Shown: positions 8,322-17,533, counted from the first letter of the stretch. The stretch is DNA of 64,000 nt from Caldilinea sp. CFX5 (GCA_021405325.1 QWII01000010.1:124001-188000), one strand, 5' to 3'. Notes: generated by a model not told the origin, from the sequence alone. Translations and numbers: made by a program.

Positions 8322-9824
8322 ATGACAAATTTACACTTTCAACTGGAACGCGACAATGGCGTAGCGCTCTACCAGCAAATTGTTGATCATGTCAAAAGCC
8401 AGATTCGCAGCCAGCAACTGCCCGGTGGGGCGCGGCTGCCGACCATTCGCCAGCTGGCCCAAAGCGTCGGCGTGACGCGCGTCACCGTGCAGAGCGCCTA
8501 TGATGAGTTGCAAGCGCAGGGCTGGGTCGAATCGACGGTGGGGCGCGGCACCTTTGTCGCCAGTGAATTGCCGCTACCGTTGCGGGCCACGCCGCCCCAC
8601 TTCGGGCAGCAACTGAGCGCCGATGCTGTCATCAACGACCTGTTGCAAATTCACCAGTTGCAGACCGAACAGCAGCATATCGGCCATTCGTTGGCGCTGG
8701 CCTCGCCTGACCCACGGCTCTTTCCCATGGCGAGCTTTGTGGAGAGCTGGCAGGCGATGCAAAGCGATCTGCGGGCGCTGCTTTGCTATGGTTCACCGCA
8801 GGGCGATCCCCAAGCACGCGTGGCGATGGCGGAGTTGCTGGAAAAGCGCGGGGTGCTGGTCGGGCCGGATCAATTGATTCTGACCAATGGCTTGACCCAA
8901 GGGTTGGCCTTAGTAGCGCAGGCGTTGGCCCAGCCAGGTGATCGGGTGTTGGTGGAGCAGCCGACCTATCTCGGCTTTCTCAACCTCTTGAAGGCGCAAC
9001 GGCTGGAGCCGATTGGCGTGCCGTTGGATGAAGCCGGGCCGCAATTAGCTGTGTTGGAACAGTTGGCCGTGCAATACCGACCGCGCTTTTTCTACACAAT
9101 TCCCAGCTATCAAAACCCGACCGGCCTCTGCACTACCGTGGAACGGCGCGCCGAACTGTTGGCTTGGGCGGAACGACATAATATTGTCCTGGTCGAAGAT
9201 GACATCTACGCCCGTTTGTCCTATCAAGGGGAACCGCCGCCGGCCATTAAGCAGGCGGATCGCAATGGCATGGTGGTTTATCTCACCAGTGAGTCGAAAA
9301 CGCTCTTTCCAGGGCTGCGCATCGGCGTTGTGGTGGCGCCGCGGCCTTTGCACGAGCGGATTTTAGCGCTACGGCGGGCCACCGATCTTTGCGGGTCACA
9401 GCTTTTGCAACGCGCCTTTGCTCATTTTGTTCAGCACAAAGGGTTGCACAATCATCTGCGGCGGGTGTTGCCCATCTACCGGCGCCGCCGTGACGCGATG
9501 ATCGCCGCGCTGCGCCGCTTTATGCCCCCCGGCGTCACCTGGACGGAACCAGCCGGCGGCTATTGCATCTGGCTGACGCTGCCGCGGTTGCACACATTGC
9601 ATGATCTGCCGCAAGCGGCGCTTCAACAAGGGGTCGCCATTGCCGCGGGCGACGTATTTTTGACCCAACCAGGGCCACATCAACATATTCGGCTGGCCTT
9701 CAGTTACGAAGATGAAGAGACCATTCGTCGTTGTGTCGCCCTGCTGGGTCATCTGATCACCGAACGGGTTCAGCAAGCCGGCGCGCAACCGCCGGAGGCG
9801 ATGGATTGGTTGCCGTTGGTGTGA
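8322..9824 (+). CDS. MocR/PdxR-family regulator (GntR HTH + aminotransferase fold)
   Basis: A 500-residue transcription regulator with an N-terminal GntR winged-helix domain (about 8-78, ending GRGTFVAS) and a fold-type I aminotransferase domain (about 110-480). The PLP-binding lysine is in SESKTLFPG (Lys326), so it can probably sense PLP or an amino-acid adduct. Family members control pyridoxal, GABA or amino-acid genes. It heads a co-directional run of amino-acid-related genes (9924-15336), which are plausible targets, although palindromes separate them. No pyridoxal synthase gene is nearby, so the effector cannot be named. Confidence 0.88.
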   Translation: MTNLHFQLERDNGVALYQQIVDHVKSQIRSQQLPGGARLPTIRQLAQSVGVTRVTVQSAYDELQAQGWVESTVGRGTFVASELPLPLRATPPHFGQQLSADAVINDLLQIHQLQTEQQHIGHSLALASPDPRLFPMASFVESWQAMQSDLRALLCYGSPQGDPQARVAMAELLEKRGVLVGPDQLILTNGLTQGLALVAQALAQPGDRVLVEQPTYLGFLNLLKAQRLEPIGVPLDEAGPQLAVLEQLAVQYRPRFFYTIPSYQNPTGLCTTVERRAELLAWAERHNIVLVEDDIYARLSYQGEPPPAIKQADRNGMVVYLTSESKTLFPGLRIGVVVAPRPLHERILALRRATDLCGSQLLQRAFAHFVQHKGLHNHLRRVLPIYRRRRDAMIAALRRFMPPGVTWTEPAGGYCIWLTLPRLHTLHDLPQAALQQGVAIAAGDVFLTQPGPHQHIRLAFSYEDEETIRRCVALLGHLITERVQQAGAQPPEAMDWLPLV

Positions 9825-9829
9825 TTGGT

Positions 9830-9899
9830 AGTCGCTTGGTCGCTTGGTCGTGTAGTCGCGTAGTCGGCCAGCCGAGGTTGACTACGCGACCAAGCGACT
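9830..9899. repeat. Intergenic palindrome, 'gtagtc/cttggtcg' words
   Basis: Right arm 9880-9899 pairs with the two ends of the left arm 9830-9865. The left arm holds an additional CTTGGTCG...TAGT word block, so one arm has expanded by slippage relative to the other. Confidence 0.8.
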
Positions 9900-9923
9900 G
9901 TATGACAAAGAGACGAGGAACCT

Positions 9924-10802
9924 ATGACAACTTACCCATTTATGCAGGTCGATGCGTTTACAACAAAGGCATTAGGGGGAAATCCATGTGCGATTGTTTT
10001 TGCAGCGGATGATCTGGACACAGCGACGATGCAGGCGATTGCCCAGGAGATGAATTTGTCGGAGACAGCCTTTGTATTGAAGTCCACGATTGCCGATGTG
10101 CGGGCGCGCTATTTTACGCCGGAGGCGGAAATCCCGCTGGCCGGCCACCCGACCATTGCGACGATCTATGCGCTGGTGGAGACCGGGCGGCTGCCCATGC
10201 GCGGCGACCAGATGACGATCAGTCTGGAGCTACGCGACGGCCCGATTGCGGTCGAAGTGCAGGGGGTGAATGGCAAGCCGACTTATGTCATTATGACGCA
10301 GCGCAAACCGCAATTTCTCAACACGTTGGATGCCGCCACGGTCTTGCCGGTGTGGGGATTGACGCCGGAGGATGCGTTGCCCAGCGCGCCGCTCCAGGTG
10401 GTCAGCACCGGCACGCCGCAGTTGATGATCCCCGTGCGCAATCATGACGCTTTACGGCGGCTGGCGATCAACGAGGCGGCCTACCGCCGCTTGAGCCAGG
10501 AAGCCAATTTTTTCAGTGCGCATCTCTTTTGCCTGGGCGGCGCGACCCCGGAAGGGGACACCTTTGCTCGGCATATCGCTCCCTTTGAAGATCCCTTCAC
10601 CGGCTCGGCCACCGGCGGCATGGGCGCTTATCTCTGGCACTATGGCTTGATCGACAAGCCGACCTTCGTGGCCGAGCAGGGTCATTGGATGAAGCGCCCC
10701 GGTCAGGCTACCGTCGAAGTGATCGGGCCGCGAGCAGATATTGAAACGGTCAAAGTTGGTGGCCCGGCGATTACCATCCTGCGCGGCGAATTAATTTTGT
10801 AA
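9924..10802 (+). CDS. PhzF-family isomerase-like protein
   Basis: A 292-residue member of the PhzF/DAP-epimerase-fold family, whose best known member isomerises a dihydro-anthranilate intermediate in phenazine synthesis; most members have unknown substrates. The N-terminus (FMQVDAFTTKALGGNPCAIV) and NLSETAFV with the conserved glutamate near residue 46 are diagnostic, as is the later DPFTGSATGGMG segment. There are no phenazine genes here, so a role in amino-acid-like small-molecule metabolism is only inferred from the neighbouring aminotransferases. Confidence 0.9.
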   Translation: MTTYPFMQVDAFTTKALGGNPCAIVFAADDLDTATMQAIAQEMNLSETAFVLKSTIADVRARYFTPEAEIPLAGHPTIATIYALVETGRLPMRGDQMTISLELRDGPIAVEVQGVNGKPTYVIMTQRKPQFLNTLDAATVLPVWGLTPEDALPSAPLQVVSTGTPQLMIPVRNHDALRRLAINEAAYRRLSQEANFFSAHLFCLGGATPEGDTFARHIAPFEDPFTGSATGGMGAYLWHYGLIDKPTFVAEQGHWMKRPGQATVEVIGPRADIETVKVGGPAITILRGELIL

Positions 10803-10817
10803 GGGAGCATTAGATCC

Positions 10818-10886
10818 TAACCACAAAGACACGAAGTTCACGAAGAAGAGCAAGAAGAGCTTCGTGTCTTCGTGTCTTCGTGGTTA
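10818..10886. repeat. Intergenic palindrome, 'acacgaag' words
   Basis: Left arm from 10818 (TAACCACAAAGACACGAAG) pairs with the right arm ending at 10886; both arms repeat the ACACGAAG/TTCGTGTC word two or three times. It separates the PhzF-like gene and the aminotransferase gene. Confidence 0.85.
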
Positions 10887-10908
10887 AAAATGATACAGGA
10901 GCGATTGA

Positions 10909-12090
10909 ATGTTACAAACAACCTTTGCGAAACGCACAGCACAGATGCAACTCAATGCGATTCGCGAAATCTTAAAAGTTGTGAACCGCCCCGGCATGGT
11001 TTCGCTGGCCGGCGGCATTCCGGCGCCGGAGAGTTTTCCCCTAGCGCTGATGCAGGAATTAACCGCCACCGTTTTACAGAAATATGGCGCAATGGCGTTA
11101 CAATATGACGCCACCGAAGGCTTTGGCCCCCTCCGCCAGGCGCTGACAGCCCATCTGGCGGCTAAACAAGTGAGCGCGGCAGCCGAGGAAATTCTGATCT
11201 TTAGCGGTTCGCAGGGGGTACTGGATGCGCTGGGCAAGATCCTGATTACGCCAGGGGATGCGATCGCCGTCGAGTCGCCGACTTATGTCGGGGCGTTGAG
11301 CGCTTTTAATCCCTACGAGCCGGTTTATGTCCAGATTGAAACCGATGACCAAGGGATTATCCCGGCAGCATTGGAAGCGGTGTTGCGCTGCCAACCGATC
11401 AAGTACATTTACCTTGTCCCCACCTTTCAAAACCCAACCGGACGCACCTTGCCCCTTGACCGGCGACAGGCCGTGGCGGCTCTTGTGCAACGCTATGGCG
11501 TGCTGATCGTGGAAGATGATCCCTACAGCGACCTCCGTTATAGTGGCGAGCCATTGCCGCCGATCAAGTCCTTTGCGCCTGATCATGTGGTCTATATCAG
11601 CACCCTCTCCAAGACCTTTGCACCGGGGTTGCGCATTGGTTTCTGCGTGGCGCCGGCGGCGATTCATCGCTGGTTGGTCATTGCCAAACAGGGGGTCGAT
11701 CTACATACCAGCACCTTCAATCAGGCGTTGGCGGCCGAATATCTCACCGGCGGGTATTTACAGCAGCAATTGCCTAAAATTCTCGCCATCTATCGTCCCC
11801 GCCAGCAAGCGATGTTGGCGGCGCTGGACCGCTATCTGCCCGCCGGCTTCCAGTGGACCCAACCCGAAGGGGGCATGTTCCTCTGGCTGGAAGGTCCCGC
11901 CGGGCTGGACACCGAACAGGTCTACTGGTGCGCGGTGGAGCGGCAGACCGCCTTTGTCCCGGGCAAATTCTTCTTTGCTGAACCGGGCGTTGGCGACGCG
12001 ACAATGCGGCTCAACTATACGATGGCCGATGAGAAGACGATAGATTGGGCGGTGCGCACTTTGGCGGAGGTAATTGGAGAGTTTGTGTAG
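10909..12090 (+). CDS. PLP-dependent aminotransferase, class I/II (2-aminoadipate-type)
   Basis: A 393-residue fold-type I aminotransferase that moves an amino group between an amino acid and a 2-oxo acid in the cytoplasm. It contains the VSLAGGIPAPESFP start typical of the LysN/2-aminoadipate-kynurenine aminotransferase group, YIYLVPTFQNPTG, and the PLP lysine in LSTLSKTFAPG (Lys235). No HTH domain is attached, unlike the MocR protein upstream. Substrate is uncertain. It lies downstream of the PhzF-like gene and upstream of a small transporter gene. Confidence 0.9.
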   Translation: MLQTTFAKRTAQMQLNAIREILKVVNRPGMVSLAGGIPAPESFPLALMQELTATVLQKYGAMALQYDATEGFGPLRQALTAHLAAKQVSAAAEEILIFSGSQGVLDALGKILITPGDAIAVESPTYVGALSAFNPYEPVYVQIETDDQGIIPAALEAVLRCQPIKYIYLVPTFQNPTGRTLPLDRRQAVAALVQRYGVLIVEDDPYSDLRYSGEPLPPIKSFAPDHVVYISTLSKTFAPGLRIGFCVAPAAIHRWLVIAKQGVDLHTSTFNQALAAEYLTGGYLQQQLPKILAIYRPRQQAMLAALDRYLPAGFQWTQPEGGMFLWLEGPAGLDTEQVYWCAVERQTAFVPGKFFFAEPGVGDATMRLNYTMADEKTIDWAVRTLAEVIGEFV

Positions 12091-12209
12091 CGGCGTGGTG
12101 CGTGAAGCGTGTTGCGTATTGCGTGAACCGTTGATAGCCGTTAAGATTGCTTGTAGTCAGTTCTGACTGCAAACAGTTGACAGTTTCACAGGCTAGAAAA
12201 GGGTTATCA

Positions 12210-12647
12210 ATGGAAAATTTGGTGACAGTTGTCCTCATCGCCATTGTCGCCGGGTTGGCGGTGACGTTGCAGAGTAACTTTATGGGGGTAATGACCCACC
12301 TCCTGGGGGCGCGGGAAAGTGTCTTTATCACCTATGGCAGCGGTGGTCTCATTATTTCCTTGTTCTTATTGATCAGCGGCGGCGGGAAGTTGGCGGCGTG
12401 GCGCACCGTGCCGCCCTATGCCTTTACCGCCGGTATCCTGGGCTTGATCATTGTCGGTCTGCTGGGCTATGCCACGGCGCGCTATGGGTTGGTTGTTACC
12501 TTTACGGTGTTGCTGATCGCCCAATATGGTTCGGCAGTGGTGATCGATCACTTCGGCTTGTTGGGCGCCGCGGTGCGACCGGTCGATGCGTTGCGGCTGC
12601 TGGGCGTTGTCCTGCTGCTGGTCGGCGCGTGGTTGACGTTGCGGTAG
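12210..12647 (+). CDS. DMT-family transporter, YdcZ (DUF606) type
   Basis: A 145-residue integral membrane protein with about five hydrophobic helices, fitting half-size YdcZ/DUF606 drug/metabolite transporters. The ATG at 12210 (MENLVTVVLIAIVAGLAVTLQ) is preferred because the hydrophobic N-terminus begins there; an upstream in-frame ATG at 12147 adds only 21 polar residues. Substrate unknown; its position among amino-acid genes suggests export or uptake of a related metabolite, which is inference only. Confidence 0.82.
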   Translation: MENLVTVVLIAIVAGLAVTLQSNFMGVMTHLLGARESVFITYGSGGLIISLFLLISGGGKLAAWRTVPPYAFTAGILGLIIVGLLGYATARYGLVVTFTVLLIAQYGSAVVIDHFGLLGAAVRPVDALRLLGVVLLLVGAWLTLR

Positions 12648-12662
12648 AACCATATGCCGTCG

Positions 12663-12723
12663 GGGCGTCCGCTTGCCGGCGCCCTATGCTACCCCCAAAC
12701 AGGGCGCCGGCAAGCGGACGCCC
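12663..12723. repeat. Intergenic palindrome, GC-rich
   Basis: Perfect 23-base arms at 12663-12685 (GGGCGTCCGCTTGCCGGC...) and 12701-12723 around a 15-base loop, 16 bases after the transporter stop codon. It could act as a terminator stem, but no T-tract follows. Confidence 0.9.
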
Positions 12724-12751
12724 GTACCATTTCCATTATCCATCAGGGGGG

Positions 12752-13084
12752 ATGATGTACGCATTTGAACTACACGAAGTTCAACAGCAGCACCAAGCGG
12801 TCGGGCAACGCTGGCTGGAGTTTCTGCGCGTGCCGGAGTTGAGCATGGGGCTGTATGTGCTACCAGCCGGTGACATTGATCCGCAACAGCCGCATGGCGA
12901 GGGGGAAGTCTACTATGTGGTCAGCGGGCGCGGCTGGATCCGCGTGGGGGCGGAAGACCGGCCGGTGCAGGCCGGCTCGGTCGTCTATGTGGCGGCGCAG
13001 GTTGAGCATCGCTTTCATACGATTGCAGAGGAATTGCAGGTGTTGGTCTTCTTTGCGCCGGCAGAAGGGTCGGCGGGAGATTGA
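12752..13084 (+). CDS. Cupin-domain protein
   Basis: A 110-residue single-domain cupin 2 protein. Motif 1 is visible as PHGEGEVYYVVSGRG and motif 2 as PAGSVVYVAAQVEHRF-like residues, with His/Glu ligands for a metal. Function cannot be set from the cupin alone. Two adjacent ATG codons (12752 and 12755) follow an AGGGGGG ribosome-binding site; the second gives better spacing. The gene precedes the racemase-like gene by about 30 bases. Confidence 0.85.
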   Translation: MMYAFELHEVQQQHQAVGQRWLEFLRVPELSMGLYVLPAGDIDPQQPHGEGEVYYVVSGRGWIRVGAEDRPVQAGSVVYVAAQVEHRFHTIAEELQVLVFFAPAEGSAGD

Positions 13085-13115
13085 GAGATAGAAAGATGCA
13101 GAGATTGAGGGCGTC

Positions 13116-13796
13116 ATGAAACGAATCGGCATTTTGGGTGGGATCAGCCATGAATCGACGGCGGTCTATTACCAGCGGCTGCACAGCGAATATTTTGCGC
13201 GGCGACAAGATTATTACTACCCGGAAGTAATTGTCTATAGTCTCAACTTTCAGCGGTTTACCGATTATGAAGATCGGGGTGAGATGGGGCCTTATGTTGA
13301 GTATATTTTGCAGGGCATGGACGCCCTACAACAGGCCGGCGCTGATTTTGCCTTGATGGCGGCCAACTCGCCTCATGCCGTTTTCCCCCAAGTGGCAGCG
13401 CAAACAGCCTTGCCACTGCTGAGTATCGTCGAGGTGACGGCGCGAGCGGCGCAAGCGCGTGGCTTACGACGCTTACTGCTGTTGGGCATTCGCTTCACCA
13501 TGCAAGCAACCTTTTACGCCGATGTTTGTGTGCGTTACGGCATTGATGTAATCACGCCAGACGCCGATGAACAGGAGATTATTAACCGCATCATCTTTGA
13601 GGAACTCGTGGTCGGTACTTTTCGGGCAGAGAGCCGTCAACTTTTGCTACGTATCATCGAGCAATACCCGGTTGATGGCGTCATCTTAGGTTGTACCGAG
13701 TTGCCCTTGATCTTGCGGTCAACCGATACAACCATCCCCCTACTAGACACGCTCACTCTACATGTCAACGCAGCCATTGACTACGCCTTACGTTAA
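13116..13796 (+). CDS. Aspartate/glutamate racemase-family protein
   Basis: A 226-residue cofactor-independent racemase-fold protein (COG1794 type), expected to invert or isomerise an acidic amino acid or similar substrate through paired thiol/hydroxyl bases. It has KRIGILGGISHEST at the start, AANSPH in the first catalytic region (near residue 88) and GCTELPL with Cys in the second (near residue 194). The Cys/Thr usually found in the first region is not evident (alanine aligns there, followed by Asn-Ser), so activity or substrate may differ. It overlaps an upstream extension of the next gene. Confidence 0.85.
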   Translation: MKRIGILGGISHESTAVYYQRLHSEYFARRQDYYYPEVIVYSLNFQRFTDYEDRGEMGPYVEYILQGMDALQQAGADFALMAANSPHAVFPQVAAQTALPLLSIVEVTARAAQARGLRRLLLLGIRFTMQATFYADVCVRYGIDVITPDADEQEIINRIIFEELVVGTFRAESRQLLLRIIEQYPVDGVILGCTELPLILRSTDTTIPLLDTLTLHVNAAIDYALR

Positions 13797-13815
13797 CGCT
13801 AGAAGACAAACGATT

Positions 13816-14271
13816 ATGCTCTTTGAATATCAGCAGCCCCCTTTCACCATCAGCACCGACCCGGTCCGGCTCGATCTCGATGTCATTCATGGCTTCCTCT
13901 ATCACTGCTACTGGTCGCCGGGAATTCCACGGGAACTGGTGGCGCAGGCGATCAAGCACTCGCTCAACTTTGGGCTATACGAAGAAAATCAGCAGATCGG
14001 CTTTGCCCGCGTCGTGACGGATTACACTTCCTTTGCCTACTTGGCCGATGTCTTTATCCTCCCCACTCACCGCGGCCACGGCTTGGGGGTCTGGCTTATT
14101 GAGTGCATCATCCACTGCCCGGCGTTGCAAAGCATCCGCAGCTTTACCCTCGCCACGCGCGACGCCCACAGCCTCTATCGCAAATTTGGCTTTGAAAGCG
14201 CCGACGACCGCCGCTACATGGTCAAACGCTATGATATCCCCTGGCGCAACCAAGAGTTAATCAGAGAGTAG
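13816..14271 (+). CDS. GNAT-family N-acetyltransferase
   Basis: A 151-residue GNAT protein, acetyl-CoA dependent. The acetyl-CoA-binding motif A is visible as YLADVFILPTHRGHGLGVWL (R/Q-x-x-G-x-G/A), and the C-terminus has the YRKFGF segment common in the family. Substrate unknown. The ATG at 13816 starts at the conserved N-terminal domain; an earlier ATG at 13762 would overlap the racemase gene by 35 bases. A palindrome begins at its stop codon. Confidence 0.85.
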   Translation: MLFEYQQPPFTISTDPVRLDLDVIHGFLYHCYWSPGIPRELVAQAIKHSLNFGLYEENQQIGFARVVTDYTSFAYLADVFILPTHRGHGLGVWLIECIIHCPALQSIRSFTLATRDAHSLYRKFGFESADDRRYMVKRYDIPWRNQELIRE

Positions 14272-14380
14272 TCGCGAAGTCGCGTAGTCGTTTTGTCGCG
14301 TGGTCAGTAAAGTCAACAAACTTTGCAAGGGGGACAACAAATTGGCTACACGACTACGCGACAAAACGACTACGCGACTA
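14269..14380. repeat. Intergenic palindrome, 'tagtcgcg' words
   Basis: Left arm 14269-14305 and right arm 14352-14380, both made of TAGTCGCG / GTTTTGTCGCG words. It begins within the stop codon of the acetyltransferase gene. It belongs to the same word family as 9830-9899, 27190-27232, 28642-28682, 30867-30900 and 51240-51394. Confidence 0.85.
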
Positions 14381-14415
14381 GGATGACCAATCACACCAAA
14401 CAAGGAAAAACCATC

Positions 14416-15336
14416 ATGACCAAATTCGCCTACTTTGAAGGCAACATTGTGCCGATTGACCAGGCCAAGGTGAGCATCACCTGCAACACCCTGCACTATG
14501 GCACCGGCTGTTTTGGCGGCTTGCGCGCCTACTGGAATGAGGAACGACAGACACTCTACGCCTTTCGCTTGGCCGATCACTACAAGCGCTTTTTGAATAG
14601 CGCCAAGCTCTTGCGCTGCCGGCTGGCGTACACGGTTGATGATCTGATCGACATCACCCTGCGCCTGCTGGTGCGTGAAAATTGGGGGCAAAATTGCTAC
14701 ATCCGCCCGATTGCCTATAAAGATGACGGCGTCTATCGTGTTTGGCTACACGAAGCAACTGACCGGGTGGCAATCTTTACTTTTCCCGTCGGCGCCTATA
14801 TTCCCGTTGACAAGGGCGCGAATGTCTGTGTCAGCGCCTGGCGGCGAGTGGATGATACGGCGATGCCGGCGCGGGGCAAGGTCAATGGCACCTATGTCAA
14901 CAGCGCCCTGATCAAAAGCGATGCCCTGTTGAGCGGCTTTGATGATGCTTTAGTCCTCAATCAAGATGGCCATGTGGCCGAAGGGAGCGCCGCCAATTTT
15001 ATGCTGGTGCGCGATGGCGTCCTCATCACGCCGCCGATCACCAGCAATATTCTCGAAGGCATTACCCGACGCACCATTCTTGAGTTGGCAAGCGCTGTAT
15101 TGGGGCTAACCGTGGTGGAGCGGGAGATCGACCGTAGCGAACTCTATCTCTGTGACGAGGCGTTCTACTGCGGCACCGGCGCCCAGGTTACACCCATCAG
15201 TGCGATTGATCACCGCCCGGTTGGCGATGGCGGCGTTGGTTGCCTCACCAATCAGATTCGCGATCTCTACTTCCGCGTGTTACATGGTCACGAACCGAAG
15301 TATATGCACTGGCTGACGCCGGTGCCAGCGGCATAA
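14416..15336 (+). CDS. ilvE: Branched-chain amino acid aminotransferase
   Basis: A fold-type IV PLP enzyme of 306 residues catalysing the last step of Val/Leu/Ile synthesis, or the first step of their breakdown. It shows LHYGTGCFGGLRAY near the N-terminus, the PLP lysine in PARGKVNGTY (Lys155), EGSAANFMLVRDG, TSNILEGITRRT for phosphate binding and CGTGAQVTPI near the end. Start at 14416 is chosen for the AAGGAAAAA ribosome-binding site 6-7 bases upstream; in-frame codons from 14323 lie in a palindrome. It is the last gene of the plus-strand amino-acid run. Confidence 0.93.
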   Translation: MTKFAYFEGNIVPIDQAKVSITCNTLHYGTGCFGGLRAYWNEERQTLYAFRLADHYKRFLNSAKLLRCRLAYTVDDLIDITLRLLVRENWGQNCYIRPIAYKDDGVYRVWLHEATDRVAIFTFPVGAYIPVDKGANVCVSAWRRVDDTAMPARGKVNGTYVNSALIKSDALLSGFDDALVLNQDGHVAEGSAANFMLVRDGVLITPPITSNILEGITRRTILELASAVLGLTVVEREIDRSELYLCDEAFYCGTGAQVTPISAIDHRPVGDGGVGCLTNQIRDLYFRVLHGHEPKYMHWLTPVPAA

Positions 15337-15360
15337 CGGTAGTAGGCGGTAAAATTGAGG

Positions 15361-15400
15361 ACATGAGGAGTTCGCATGTGGGCGTGCGAACTCCTCGTGT
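15361..15400. repeat. Hairpin between convergent genes ilvE and histidine kinase
   Basis: Arms 15365-15376 (GAGGAGTTCGCA) and 15385-15396 pair perfectly over 12 bases and extend imperfectly outward. Located between converging genes, it may serve as a bidirectional terminator. Confidence 0.7.
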
Positions 15401-15408
15401 TGCCTCGC

Positions 15409-16773
15409 TTATCGTTGTTTTGGGATCAAGGTAAAGGGGCGCGCCGGTTTGGGTATAGGGGCAGGCTGGCGGGGTGGCAGCGCCTTTTGCACTAGCGGAT
15501 TGACAAAAGCGGGCGCTTGTTGTTTGGGTAGGAAGAAAGTAAAGCGCGTCCCTTCGCCCACTCTGCTCTCAACGCGAATGGCCCCGTCATGCGCCTCGAC
15601 AAAACTTTTGACAATCGCCAGCCCCAACCCCACCCCACCGGTGGCGCGACTGCGCGACTTTTCGCCGCGGTAAAATTGCTCAAAGACGTGGGGCAGGTCT
15701 TCGGGGCGGATACCTTCGCCGCTGTCACGCACACTGACTTCCACCCCACCCACAACGGTACGCCCATTGACCTGGATCGTGCCGCCGCTGGGGGTATGAC
15801 GGATGGCGTTGCTGATCAGGTTGGTCAGCACCCGCCCGATCAAGCGCGCATCTATCGGTACGGGGTCAACGTCAGGCGTAACCTGACCCTCTACCCTGAT
15901 CCCTTTCTCTGCGCTCAACTCGTGAAAACTTTCAAGCGTATCGGAGAGCAGATCACTCAACGAGTTTGGCTGGCGATCGGGCTGGAGACCACCAGCGTCA
16001 AGCTGCGCCATTTCAAAGAGGTTGTCGATCAGCAGCGAGAGCGCGTGAATATCCCGTTTAGCTGTGCGGAGGTAGCGGGCGGCGGTCGCCGGGTCATCGA
16101 CCATGCCATCGGCCAGCGCTTCCACCATCGCCCGCACCGAGGTCAGCGGCGTGCGCAGGTCATGGCCGACCCAGGCGATGAGATTGCGGCGCATCTGCTC
16201 GGCTTCCTGGCGCATGGCGGCGGCGCTCTCCAATTGCGCCGCCATGTTGTTGAAGGACTCGGCCAATTCAGTCACTTCGTCGTGACCAGGGACGCGAATC
16301 CTGGTATTGAATTGTCCGGCAGCAATCGCACGGGCAGCTTCGCGCAAGGCGTTGATCTTGTCGGCAATGGCCGCCGATAAAAAATAGCCCAAGACCATGG
16401 CAATACAGGTGGCAAAGATCAGCAGGATCGTCGCCAGCGTACGGTCATGGGTGTTGATAAACATGCGCCAGGCGGTAAAAAGAACATTAACAAAGGTCAG
16501 CAGCCCGGAAAGCAGGTAGCCGCCCATCAAGGCCCAGCGCAACCGGCTGGTGCGTTGAAACCAGCCAAAGTGATACGCGACCAACCCCACCAACAGCGAA
16601 ATACCCGCCGTGATCGACAGCAGCACCGTCATGGCGCTAAAGTCGGCCAGCACTGGTTGCATCATCGCCACAAAGAGCAGCAGCGTCAACACCAGGACAA
16701 TGACGATCCCCAAAAGAAACGTAACTGACCGGAGCAGCGATTGGCGTTGTGGTTCAATGACTTGCGGTTGCAT
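15409..16773 (-). CDS. Sensor histidine kinase (HAMP, HisKA, HATPase)
   Basis: A 454-residue membrane kinase of a two-component system. Four hydrophobic segments lie in residues about 15-37, 48-68, 82-102 and 114-135, followed by a HAMP domain (about 135-190), an H-box WVGHDLRTPL with phospho-acceptor His204, an N-box LISNAIRHTP, and G-boxes RDSGEGI and GVGLGLAIV. The input is unknown; no large periplasmic loop is visible, so it may sense membrane or internal cues. It follows its response regulator in the same transcript direction with a 64-base gap. Confidence 0.93.
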   Translation of the reverse strand: MQPQVIEPQRQSLLRSVTFLLGIVIVLVLTLLLFVAMMQPVLADFSAMTVLLSITAGISLLVGLVAYHFGWFQRTSRLRWALMGGYLLSGLLTFVNVLFTAWRMFINTHDRTLATILLIFATCIAMVLGYFLSAAIADKINALREAARAIAAGQFNTRIRVPGHDEVTELAESFNNMAAQLESAAAMRQEAEQMRRNLIAWVGHDLRTPLTSVRAMVEALADGMVDDPATAARYLRTAKRDIHALSLLIDNLFEMAQLDAGGLQPDRQPNSLSDLLSDTLESFHELSAEKGIRVEGQVTPDVDPVPIDARLIGRVLTNLISNAIRHTPSGGTIQVNGRTVVGGVEVSVRDSGEGIRPEDLPHVFEQFYRGEKSRSRATGGVGLGLAIVKSFVEAHDGAIRVESRVGEGTRFTFFLPKQQAPAFVNPLVQKALPPRQPAPIPKPARPFTLIPKQR

Positions 16774-16837
16774 GATGACCTTTCTTTGGCAGGATAAAGA
16801 ATGAAATCAAGATCGCTTCATCCTTCATCCTTTCTGC

Positions 16838-17533
16838 CTACGGCTCAAATTTGTAGCCGACACCCCAGACCGTATGAATATGTTGGGGGTTCGAGGAGTC
16901 GAGTTCGATCTTTTCACGAACACGGCGCACATGCACGGTCACTGTGCTGGGATCAATGTAAGTTGTTTCGCCCCAGACGTGGTCGAGCAACTGGTCGCGG
17001 TTGAAGACCTGGCGCGGATGACGGGCCAGAAACCAGAGCAGATCAAATTCCTTGGCGGTCAGCATGATCTCGACGCCATTGACCGTCACTAGGCGCGTGA
17101 CCGAATCGATTTGGAGCTTGCCAAAGACAAGGGCACGCTCCTGGGTTGGCGCTGGTGCGGCTGCTCCTTGGGCACGTCGCAATACTGCCCGCACCCGGCT
17201 GACCAGTTCCTGTGGGCTAAAGGGTTTGACCACATAATCATCAGCGCCCATTTCCAAGCCCAGAATCCGGTCGCTCTCTTCTTTACGTGCGGTCAACATG
17301 ATGATCGGGGTGTTACCCTCGGCGCGCAGCCGGCGCGTAATTTCCCAGCCATCAATACCAGGCAGCATGAGATCCAGCACCACCAGATCGGGCTGCTGTT
17401 GGGTCAAGGCTTGCAACGCCGCCCGCCCATCATGGACAACCTTGACCTCATAGCCGGAGCGCGTCAGATAGAGGCTGACCACCTCGCTAATGCTCTGCTC
17501 GTCATCCACCACCAAAATCGTTGGACTGCTCAC
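16838..17533 (-). CDS. OmpR/PhoB-family response regulator
   Basis: A 231-residue DNA-binding response regulator: receiver domain at 1-120 with phospho-acceptor Asp54 (VVLDLMLPG) and Lys103 (VVKPFSP), then a winged-helix effector domain (about 135-230) ending VRRVREKIE...HTVWGVGYKF. It precedes the histidine kinase gene and is its likely partner. Target genes are not evident. Confidence 0.95.
   Translation of the reverse strand: MSSPTILVVDDEQSISEVVSLYLTRSGYEVKVVHDGRAALQALTQQQPDLVVLDLMLPGIDGWEITRRLRAEGNTPIIMLTARKEESDRILGLEMGADDYVVKPFSPQELVSRVRAVLRRAQGAAAPAPTQERALVFGKLQIDSVTRLVTVNGVEIMLTAKEFDLLWFLARHPRQVFNRDQLLDHVWGETTYIDPSTVTVHVRRVREKIELDSSNPQHIHTVWGVGYKFEP

Noticed and set aside
12398..12751. 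Upstream extension of the cupin ORF
   Set aside because: It overlaps the YdcZ transporter gene and a palindrome out of phase; the cupin domain starts at 12752 with its own ribosome-binding site.
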